Source of the DNA: Bacillota bacterium | Lineage (GTDB): Bacteria > Bacillota > Clostridia > Peptostreptococcales > Anaerovoracaceae | Assembly: GCA_017443515.1 (NCBI GenBank) | Contig: JAFRXM010000023.1 | Span: forward strand, 1 to 38,491 | Reading direction: 5' to 3' | Length of the DNA stretch: 38,491 nt | Shown here: piece by piece, positions 31,767-38,491 of the stretch | How the letters are laid out: every line of letters begins with the position of its first letter | How positions within the stretch are numbered: the first letter of the stretch is position 1 | Notes under the pieces: generated by a model | Told to the model about the DNA's origin: nothing | Database searches by the model: none | Seen by the model: only the letters and a program-made list of their open reading frames with translations | Program-made: the position numbers and the translations under genes

Positions 31767-34169
31767 ATGACTGACCGTATCACGCGCATGAAAGAGCGCA
31801 TTAGCGACGTGCGCACGTACCCCATCTGCACGGAAAAATACGATATCATGCTGAACGCGTATGAGAAGAACGCGGGGTATCCGGTGATCTATCAGCGCGC
31901 TATCGCTCAGGCAGAGTATCTCGACAAAAAAACGATATTTATCGATGACGACGAGCTTATCGTCGGCAACGAAGCTGCCGTTCCTTTCGGGATGGAAGCG
32001 ACTCCGAATTCTCCGACATGGCCGGATGAGGATCTGGACATACTTATCAAAACAGGTGCCATCTCCATGTCGGACGAATCCAGGAAAGCCCTGCGCAAGT
32101 ACGATTATTACTGGGAAAGCGCCGGGCGCACCCGCGATGAGAAGACAGGCTTTTTCTACGAGAACGACCGCATGTGGAAGTTCGTGAGCAGAGGCTTCCT
32201 CTGCCCGCCGTGGAAGAGCACGAAGATAGGCTGGGGTCGCGGTGCGGCAGGTCAGGGCGGCTGGAGCTACGGCCTTGGAATGGGCCTTCTGTGGTGCCCG
32301 GATTTCGAGCGCCACGTATTTACCGGCTGCAACGAGATGATACGCCAGTGCAGGGAAGAGCTTGAAAACCTGCACTACAAGAGCGTAGACGATCTGGAAA
32401 AGTTTACCTTCCTGCGCTCTGCCATAATAGTGCTGGAGGCCTTCGTCCGCTGCTGCGAAAGGTACGGAGATCTTGCCGAAAAGATGGCTGCCGAATGCAA
32501 GGACGAAAAGCGCAAAGCTGAGCTCCTTCAGATAGCTGAGACCTGCCGATGGGTCCCCGCTAATCCGCCCCGCAACTTCCGCGAAGCTGTCCAGTCGTTC
32601 TACTTCCACTGGTGCATGTGCATAGTCGGGACCACCCCCGGAGGCCGTTTCGACCAGTACATGGGCCCCATCTATGAGGCTGACAAAAAGGCCGGCCGCA
32701 TAACCTACGAGGAGGGCCTAGAGCTTCTCGAATGCCTGCGCCTTAAGATCGCCTCCAGCCATGCGCTGTTCGGCGGGGCGGCGCAGCGCGAAAAGTGGGC
32801 GGGCGCTGCCAGATGGCACAACTTCATCATAGGCGGCACCGACAAGGACGGAAAGGACATCACTAACGACGTTACCTACCTGCTGCTGGACGCTGCCTAC
32901 GAGACCCAGACCCCCCAGCACACACTGAGTTTAAGAGTACACGAGGGAACGCCGCCTGAGCTGATGCGCAAAGCCATGAAGCTCGTTCGCACAGGCCTTG
33001 GCATGCCGGCTTTCCTTTCAGAACGATCGTACAAGAACTTCATGATGAAGTACGGGATGACAGAGGAAGAAGCCAGCAGGTTCGTGTGCGCGGGCTGTCT
33101 GGACATAGAAGTCCCGGGAAGCTCGATCACCACGACCATAGGCATGTTCATAACGCCCTGCGTGCTGGAGCTTGCGGTGTTCGGCGGCAAGTTCCACAAC
33201 GACGACGAGCAGCTGGGGCCGGTCACGGGATGCCTGGGCAGCTTTTCCGACTACGACAGCTTCTATGAAGCGTTCCTAAAACAGCTCAAATGGTGCATGA
33301 ACATGGTGGGAGAGGAGCATCTTCCTATCCAGTATGCGCAGCAGCAGGCCTACCCGGACGTCTTCCAGAGCGTGTATTCCGAGGACGGCATCAAGGCTGG
33401 CAAGGATGTGCAGAAGCGCTGCTTCAAGTTCGACAACAGCTCGCTTCTTAACATGGTAGGCATAATCAATGTCGTCAACTCGCTGGCTTCGATAAAGAAG
33501 CTTGTGTTCGAAGACAAGGTCTGCGACGGCGCCACGATGATGGCGGCTCTTCGCGCCAACTGGGAAGGCTACGAGGATCTTCGCAAGGCCTGCCAGGATG
33601 CTCCGAAGTACGGCAACAACGACGACTACGTCGACTCCATAGCTTCCAGCGTGTTCAAAAACTACGCGGAGTTCACGAAGGATATCCCGAACATCCACGG
33701 CCATCCGATCATGCCTTCTGGGATCTCGATCACGGCTCACGCTCCGTCGGGCGCCTACATGGGCGCATCCCCTGACGGAAGAAAGGCCGGCGAGGCATTT
33801 GCGGACGGTTCGACGTCCCCGGTGCAGGGCACTGATGAGAACGGCCCGACTGCCGTGTTCCAGAGCGCTATGAAGCTTTCGCAGGACGATTTCAGCGCTA
33901 TGCTTTTGAACATGAAGTTCCACAAGTCTGCGCTTAAGACCGACGAGGATCTGGACAAGCTTGGATCTATGGTAAAGACCTATCTCACAAACGGAGGAAA
34001 ACAGGTCCAGTTCAATGTCGCCGATGCCGAAGTGCTTAAGGCGGCAAAAAAGGATAAAGAAACATATAAGAATCTTGTAGTGCGCGTGGCCGGCTACAGC
34101 TCGTACTTCGTGGTGCTCACACCGCAGGTCCAGGACGAGATAATCGCAAGGACAGCGCACGATCTATGA
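31767..34169 (+). CDS. Glycyl radical enzyme GRE7 (group B), tandem duplicate of GRE6
   Basis: Complete 800-aa GRE. Cys444 lies in VCAGCLDIEVPGSSITTTIG and Gly776 in VVRVAGYSSYF. Compared with GRE6, the residue after EVPG is Ser instead of Arg, GASPDGR has the normal Pro, and TPCVLELAVFGGKFHNDDEQ replaces TPCVAEMAIFGGKFHDSDFQ downstream of the Cys, so the pockets may differ slightly. It begins 16 nt after GRE6 behind AAGGAGGAT and is followed by GRE8 after 22 nt, which points to one transcript. Both Cys and Gly are intact, so the duplicate is not decaying. Confidence 0.95.
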   Translation: MTDRITRMKERISDVRTYPICTEKYDIMLNAYEKNAGYPVIYQRAIAQAEYLDKKTIFIDDDELIVGNEAAVPFGMEATPNSPTWPDEDLDILIKTGAISMSDESRKALRKYDYYWESAGRTRDEKTGFFYENDRMWKFVSRGFLCPPWKSTKIGWGRGAAGQGGWSYGLGMGLLWCPDFERHVFTGCNEMIRQCREELENLHYKSVDDLEKFTFLRSAIIVLEAFVRCCERYGDLAEKMAAECKDEKRKAELLQIAETCRWVPANPPRNFREAVQSFYFHWCMCIVGTTPGGRFDQYMGPIYEADKKAGRITYEEGLELLECLRLKIASSHALFGGAAQREKWAGAARWHNFIIGGTDKDGKDITNDVTYLLLDAAYETQTPQHTLSLRVHEGTPPELMRKAMKLVRTGLGMPAFLSERSYKNFMMKYGMTEEEASRFVCAGCLDIEVPGSSITTTIGMFITPCVLELAVFGGKFHNDDEQLGPVTGCLGSFSDYDSFYEAFLKQLKWCMNMVGEEHLPIQYAQQQAYPDVFQSVYSEDGIKAGKDVQKRCFKFDNSSLLNMVGIINVVNSLASIKKLVFEDKVCDGATMMAALRANWEGYEDLRKACQDAPKYGNNDDYVDSIASSVFKNYAEFTKDIPNIHGHPIMPSGISITAHAPSGAYMGASPDGRKAGEAFADGSTSPVQGTDENGPTAVFQSAMKLSQDDFSAMLLNMKFHKSALKTDEDLDKLGSMVKTYLTNGGKQVQFNVADAEVLKAAKKDKETYKNLVVRVAGYSSYFVVLTPQVQDEIIARTAHDL

Positions 34170-34191
34170 TAATTCCGACAGGAGGTCCTAT

Positions 34192-36600
34192 ATGACTGAC
34201 AGAATCAAGCGCATGAAAGAGCGCATAACCAATGTGCGCACATATCCGATCTGCACAGAGAAGATGAAGATCTTCCTGGATGACATGATCGCCCACGAAG
34301 GCTATCCCCTCATATGGCAGCGCGCCCATGCGATGGCGGAGTACTTCGACAAGAAGACCGTGTTCGTGCAGGAAGACGAGCTCATCGTGGGTAATTTCGC
34401 AAAGGTACCGATGGGGCTGGAATCTGTCGTTAACGGACCGACCTGGCCCGATGACGACCTGGACGAGCTCATAAAAGCAGGGGTGTTCGTGATGTCGGAA
34501 GAGGACCGCAAGGTCCTTCGCGAGTACGATGACTACTGGCGCCTCGGACGCGGCATGACCAAGGACGAGAAGCAGGGATTTTTCTTCGACAACGAGAAGT
34601 TTTGGAGCTTCATGCAAAGAGGTTTCCTCTGCCCGCCCTGGAGAGACAAGAAGATCGGCTGGGGCCGCGGAGCCGCAGGACAGGGCGGCTGGGGCATAGG
34701 CCTTGGCTACGGAATGCTGTTCACCCCGGACTTCGGATACAGCATAGGCACAGGTGTAGCGGAAGTCATACGCCAGTGCGAGGAAGAGCTCAAAAATCTA
34801 AAAATGTACGACCAGGACGGCGTAGAAAAATATATCTACTTGCAGTCCGCGCTTCTTGTGCTCCCCGCGTTCGTGCGCCTTTGCAAGAGATACGGCGACG
34901 CCTGCGAAGAGGCTGCTGCAAAGACCGAAGACCCCAAGCGCAAGGCGGAGCTTCTGCAGATGGCCGAGACCTGCCGCTGGGTGCCCGAAAATCCCCCGCG
35001 CACCTTCAGGGAAGCCATACAGTCCTTCTTCTTCTTCTTCAGCCTCTGGGCGATAGGAACCGCTCCCGGCGGACGCTTCGACGAATACATGGGCCCGTAC
35101 TACGAGGCCGATGCCGCTGCCGGCCGCATAACCTACGACGAGGCTTTGGAGCTGGTCGAGTGCCTTCGCATGAAGATCATGGAGTACAACCAGATCGCCG
35201 GAGGCGCAAAACAGCGCGAAAAATGGGCCGGCATGGCTCGCTGGCACAACTTCATCATAGGCGGAACTGACCACGAAGGAAAGGATATAACCAACCCGGT
35301 ATCCTATATGCTGCTCGACGCTGCTCTGGAGACCCAGACCCCGCAGCACACCATAACTCTCAGAGTACACGAGGGCACTCCCAAAGAGCTCATGCACAGG
35401 GCTCTGGAAGTCGTAAGGTCCGGCCTTGGAATGCCTGCTCTCATCTCAGAGAAGGCCTACAGGCAGTTCGCGCTGGATCTGGGCGCTTCCTGGGAGGATG
35501 CCAACGACTTTACGATCTGCGGCTGCCTCGACATGACCCTGCCCGGAAAGTCCCACGGCATGGCCATAGGCATGTTCGAGGTACCGTGCGTGTTCGAGCT
35601 GGCGATGTTCGACGGAAAGAACCCGGCGACAGGCATACAGTACGGCCCGAACACCGGCGAGCTGTCGTCCTTCAAAAACTACGACGACTTCTATAACGCC
35701 TTCCTGGAGCAGATGAAGCTCTGCATGAGCTATGTCTGCGAGGAGCACAATACCATCGCTTACCTGATGCGCACCAACTGGCCCGAGATATCCTACAGCA
35801 TCTTCACTCCCGACGGCGTGAAGGTCGGAAAAGATATTCTTGCCAGAAAGAAGATGACGATACAGAATACCTCGCAGTTCAACTTCGTCGGAATGGCTAA
35901 CACCGTCAATTCGCTGGCTGCGATCAAAAAACTGGTCTTCGACGAAAAGCTGGTAAGTCCCGAAAAGATGGAGGCTGCAATCAGGGCCAACTGGGTAGGT
36001 TACGAGGACGTAAGAAAGCTCTGCCTTGATGCTCCGAAGTTCGGAAACAACGACGACTACGTGGACGACATCGCGGTAAAGATGTTCAACGATCTTGCCG
36101 ACCTTACGGCTACCTTCACGGATCTCGACGGTTATCCGGTGGTTCCTTCCGGTATATCCATCACTGCCCACGCCCCGGGAGGCGCGTACACAGGCGCAAC
36201 TCCCGACGGCAGAGCCGCAGGAGAGACCTTTGCGGACGGCTCCACATCTCCGGTACAGGGTACCGACGTCAGCGGCTGCACAGCTGTGCTGCAGAGCATC
36301 ATGAAACTTCCGGCACACCGCTATCAGGCCACTCTGCAGAATATGAAGTTCCACCCGTCCGCTCTTAAGAGCGACGAGGATCTGGATAAGCTCGGCGACA
36401 TGCTTAAGGTGTACCTCACCCACGGCGGAAAGCACATCCAGATGAATGTCATCGACGCCGAGACCATGGTCGCAGCCAAAAAGGACAAGGTCACCTACAA
36501 GGATCTTGTGGTAAGAGTTGCGGGCTACAGCGCGTACTTCATTTCGCTTACGCCTCAGGTACAGGATGAGATAATAGCAAGGACTGCGCACGATCTGTAA
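34192..36600 (+). CDS. Glycyl radical enzyme GRE8 (group C), counterpart of GRE2
   Basis: Complete 802-aa GRE. Cys445 lies in TICGCLDMTLPGKSHG (with the group C extra Cys at 443) and Gly778 in VVRVAGYSAYF. It matches GRE2 over nearly its whole length, including the KMTIQNTSQFNFVG and DLDGYPVVPSGISITAHAPGG regions, although GRE2 lies 24 kb away on the other strand and belongs to the redox-module operon. A FFFFFSLW run occurs where GRE2 has FFCFWSLW. The ATG has AGGAGG 6 nt upstream. Fifth gene of the carrier operon; the UroD-like gene follows 40 nt later with no terminator between. Substrate unknown. Confidence 0.95.
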   Translation: MTDRIKRMKERITNVRTYPICTEKMKIFLDDMIAHEGYPLIWQRAHAMAEYFDKKTVFVQEDELIVGNFAKVPMGLESVVNGPTWPDDDLDELIKAGVFVMSEEDRKVLREYDDYWRLGRGMTKDEKQGFFFDNEKFWSFMQRGFLCPPWRDKKIGWGRGAAGQGGWGIGLGYGMLFTPDFGYSIGTGVAEVIRQCEEELKNLKMYDQDGVEKYIYLQSALLVLPAFVRLCKRYGDACEEAAAKTEDPKRKAELLQMAETCRWVPENPPRTFREAIQSFFFFFSLWAIGTAPGGRFDEYMGPYYEADAAAGRITYDEALELVECLRMKIMEYNQIAGGAKQREKWAGMARWHNFIIGGTDHEGKDITNPVSYMLLDAALETQTPQHTITLRVHEGTPKELMHRALEVVRSGLGMPALISEKAYRQFALDLGASWEDANDFTICGCLDMTLPGKSHGMAIGMFEVPCVFELAMFDGKNPATGIQYGPNTGELSSFKNYDDFYNAFLEQMKLCMSYVCEEHNTIAYLMRTNWPEISYSIFTPDGVKVGKDILARKKMTIQNTSQFNFVGMANTVNSLAAIKKLVFDEKLVSPEKMEAAIRANWVGYEDVRKLCLDAPKFGNNDDYVDDIAVKMFNDLADLTATFTDLDGYPVVPSGISITAHAPGGAYTGATPDGRAAGETFADGSTSPVQGTDVSGCTAVLQSIMKLPAHRYQATLQNMKFHPSALKSDEDLDKLGDMLKVYLTHGGKHIQMNVIDAETMVAAKKDKVTYKDLVVRVAGYSAYFISLTPQVQDEIIARTAHDL

Positions 36601-36640
36601 CGGTCTGCAGACTCGAAATGTTCGGAAGGGAGTGAATCAT

Positions 36641-37687
36641 ATGGAATTTCCGAAGTTTTCGATGGATGAGATGGAGATAAAAAAGAGCGACAGATGGCTC
36701 AGAGGAGTCACAATGGACTTCTTCAATTCTCCGATCACTTCAAAAGAGAACATGCTCAGGCTCTACCAGGGCAAGACCCCTTTGTGGATACCTTCGCCCG
36801 GCGAGTGGAACACCTTCAAGGTCGAGTGCGACCCTGAAAACATAGCCAGAAGCCCCAAGGGCGGCAAAGACGGCTACGGAGTAGAGTGGGAATGGGTAGA
36901 GATAGTAGGCGGCGCCACCGTAAGGCCGGGAAAGCCGCTCTGCCCGGATATCAACGAGTGGGAAAAATACGTAACTATCCCGGATCCCGACAAGTGGGAC
37001 TGGAAGGGCTGCGTGGACGCGGTTAAGGAAAAGTTCGATCCCGAACGCATGACCCAGGTCGCCTTCGGGAGCTGCCTTTTTGAAAGACTCATCGCCATAC
37101 TGGACTGCTCCGAGGCGCTGATAGCTCTGGTCGACGAGGATCAGCAGGAGGGCGTGCACCGCTTCTTCAGGGCTGTTACTGAGTACCGCAAGCGCTACTA
37201 CGAGCTCAGCAAGAAATGGTACGACGCCGACATACTGAACTTCAACGACGACTGGGGCACCCAGAGGAGCCCGTTCTTCTCCTATGACACAGCAGAGGAG
37301 ATGTTGGTGCCCTACGTGAAGGAATCAGTGGCCAAGGCTCACGAGCTGGGCTGCTACGTGGATCTGCACTGCTGCGGCAAGGTAGAGCCGTTGGTACCGC
37401 ACTTCATAGAGGAAGGGATAGATTCCTGGGGCGGCCAGCCAATAAACGACAAGCCTATGCTTAAGCGCAAGTACGGCGATAAGATAGCCCTCACTCACGA
37501 GGTCGCTGTATCTCCGGACGCCTCCGACGATGATATAAAAGCCGCCGTACAGCAGTTCATGGATGAGTTCGGATACGACAACAGGTGCCTGAACTGGGGC
37601 CGCGACCGCAGGTTCGACCGCGAGCTGTACATTGCTTCCAGAAAGAACTTCGACCGCATGGTCGAAGAGGGGACCGCGATACTGTAG
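36641..37687 (+). CDS. UroD-fold protein, putative corrinoid-type methyltransferase
   Basis: 348-aa member of the uroporphyrinogen decarboxylase superfamily. This fold covers true UroD and the cobalamin-linked methyltransferases MtaA, MtbA and CmuA. His243-x-Cys245 (DLHCCGKVEPLVPHF) and a distal Cys316 (RCLNWGRDRR) give the H-x-C...C pattern used for zinc in the methyltransferases; true UroD lacks it. That favours methyl transfer to or from a corrinoid or thiol over porphyrin synthesis. I chose the ATG at 36641, 8 nt after GGGAG, over an in-frame GTG at 36632. It lies 40 nt after GRE8 and 19 nt before a DUF169 gene. No corrinoid-binding protein or activase is in the window, so a methyl-group role is inference from motif and fold. 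Confidence 0.8.
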   Translation: MEFPKFSMDEMEIKKSDRWLRGVTMDFFNSPITSKENMLRLYQGKTPLWIPSPGEWNTFKVECDPENIARSPKGGKDGYGVEWEWVEIVGGATVRPGKPLCPDINEWEKYVTIPDPDKWDWKGCVDAVKEKFDPERMTQVAFGSCLFERLIAILDCSEALIALVDEDQQEGVHRFFRAVTEYRKRYYELSKKWYDADILNFNDDWGTQRSPFFSYDTAEEMLVPYVKESVAKAHELGCYVDLHCCGKVEPLVPHFIEEGIDSWGGQPINDKPMLKRKYGDKIALTHEVAVSPDASDDDIKAAVQQFMDEFGYDNRCLNWGRDRRFDRELYIASRKNFDRMVEEGTAIL

Positions 37688-37706
37688 CATTCAGGGAGGT
37701 TCATTC

Positions 37707-38453
37707 ATGAGATACGATTACAGCATATTCAACAAACTGCCGCTTACCGATCCTCCTGTCGGGATAAAGTACGAATACTTCAGGCCGGACTACGTAAAGC
37801 AGCTGCCTTTGGACGTGGAGTGTTCTTTCTGCGAACTTCTGCGCCGCGCCCAGACCGAAAAAGAGGCCTTCTACTTTTCCGCGGAAAACAAGGAGACCTG
37901 CGTAGGCAAAGGGCTTTTAGGCATGCTTCCTCCGGGTTCCGGGGCTTTCAACGGCGAGATGGGTCCGCGGCTGGGGGTATTCGGCTCCACAAGGGCGAAT
38001 CTTCGCACCGGGCGCATGGTCCCTACCATTCAGCCGGGAGCCGTGAACTACGTGGTGTTCGCGCCTCTCGATAAGATGAATTTCGACCCGGACGTTATGG
38101 TATTCAGCGCTCCTCCTGAAGTCGGGGAGATGGTCATGAGGTCATTCTCCTACGACAGCGGTGAGCCATATCAGTCCAAGTGCACAGCTGTTGTGGGCTG
38201 CGCCTGGACCATGATATACCCGTACCTGGAGAACCGCATCAATTTCGTGCTTCCCGCACTTGTGCACGGCATGCACGGAAGGGAGCTTTATCCCTTCAAC
38301 ACCATGCTTATAGGCGTGCCCTTCAACTGCATAGGCACCATGCTTAAGAACCTGGAGGAGATGAAGCTGCACATGAGCGGCCACGCAAGCAGGCAGGCTT
38401 ATCTTACCGAACTCGACGAGATCCTCACGGACCTTAAGATGAAGAACAGATAG
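37707..38453 (+). CDS. DUF169-family protein
   Basis: 248-aa protein that I recognise as DUF169-like from its opening (PPVGIKYEYF, then a CSFCELLRRA segment and a CVGKGLLGML segment) and the VVFAPLDKMNFDPDVMVF and CAWTMIYPYL segments. The function of the family is not established. Cysteines are concentrated in a C-x2-C pair near residue 35 and in later single positions, which might bind metal or cluster. The ATG at 37707 has GGGAGG upstream; the frame extends 25 codons further but overlaps the UroD-like gene. It follows that gene by 19 nt, so the two are probably translated together and may act together. Soluble by composition. Confidence 0.75.
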   Translation: MRYDYSIFNKLPLTDPPVGIKYEYFRPDYVKQLPLDVECSFCELLRRAQTEKEAFYFSAENKETCVGKGLLGMLPPGSGAFNGEMGPRLGVFGSTRANLRTGRMVPTIQPGAVNYVVFAPLDKMNFDPDVMVFSAPPEVGEMVMRSFSYDSGEPYQSKCTAVVGCAWTMIYPYLENRINFVLPALVHGMHGRELYPFNTMLIGVPFNCIGTMLKNLEEMKLHMSGHASRQAYLTELDEILTDLKMKNR

Positions 38454-38474
38454 GGCAGCAGGCGCACATATACG

Positions 38475-38491
38475 ATGATAAAGGAAGAAGG
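38475..38491 (+). other. Possible start of a further operon gene at the right edge
   Basis: After DUF169 there is no terminator. The last bases contain either a possible ATG start (38475, MIKEE...) or an AAGGAAGAAGG ribosome binding site for a gene just beyond the edge. The operon probably continues. Confidence 0.3.

Noticed and set aside
2-36600. Naming the GREs pyruvate formate-lyase, choline TMA-lyase or diol dehydratase
   Set aside because: The adjacent Cys-Cys of formate-lyase is absent, the C-x-E motif is C-x-D, and no microcompartment, acyltransferase or partner genes of those pathways are present.
25533-36600. Benzylsuccinate-synthase-type fumarate addition, suggested by the dicarboxylate-type carrier
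   Set aside because: The small BssB/BssC-like subunits and activase are absent and the Cys motif differs. It is kept only as a remote possibility.

Overview
The window reads as chromosomal DNA from a strictly anaerobic bacterium. It is moderately GC-rich (mid-50s % by eye), has strong AAGGAGG-type ribosome binding sites, uses AUA, AGG and AGA codons freely, and encodes oxygen-sensitive glycyl radical enzymes. A gut or sediment member of Clostridia or Coriobacteriia would fit, but nothing here fixes the taxon. No tRNA, rRNA, CRISPR array or transposase was seen.

The dominant feature is an extraordinary concentration of glycyl radical enzymes (GREs): eight paralogues in 38 kb, seven complete (798-802 aa) and one cut by the left edge. 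All keep the C-terminal radical loop (R-V/I-A-G-Y-S) and an active-site Cys in a G-C-V/L-D motif. They fall into four groups by the sequence after that Cys: A (GRE1, GRE4, GRE5), B (GRE6, GRE7), C (GRE2, GRE8) and D (GRE3). No radical-SAM activating enzyme lies in the window.

Layout. 1-1.5 kb: GRE1 (+), terminator. 1.6-2.6 kb: LysR1 (+). 2.6-7.1 kb (-): three-gene redox module 1 (flavoprotein B, CCG-type Fe-S protein, flavoprotein A), resembling a GlcDEF-like dehydrogenase. 7.2-8.2 kb (-): LysR2. 8.3-15.2 kb (-): redox module 2, with the same gene order, running directly into GRE2. 15.5-16.2 kb (+): a YczE/YitT-like membrane protein, then GRE3 and GRE4 (+, to 21.4 kb), each with its own leader. 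21.4-22.3 kb (-): LysR3. 22.5-25.2 kb (-): an aldehyde dehydrogenase and an iron-type alcohol dehydrogenase. 25.5 kb to the right end (+): a MatC-like dicarboxylate-type carrier followed by GRE5, GRE6, GRE7, GRE8, a UroD-fold protein with an H-x-C...C zinc signature like corrinoid methyltransferases, and a DUF169 protein, all closely spaced.

Working model (inference): this is a catabolic island in which a carrier imports an organic acid or related compound, a set of divergent GREs does radical chemistry on a family of related substrates, flavin/Fe-S dehydrogenase complexes and the alcohol and aldehyde dehydrogenases oxidise precursors or products, and LysR regulators switch modules by substrate. 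The substrate is unknown. The conserved C-x-D active site, the co-transcription of a GRE with a two-flavoprotein/Fe-S module, and the carrier plus four-GRE operon make this a good candidate for an undescribed system.
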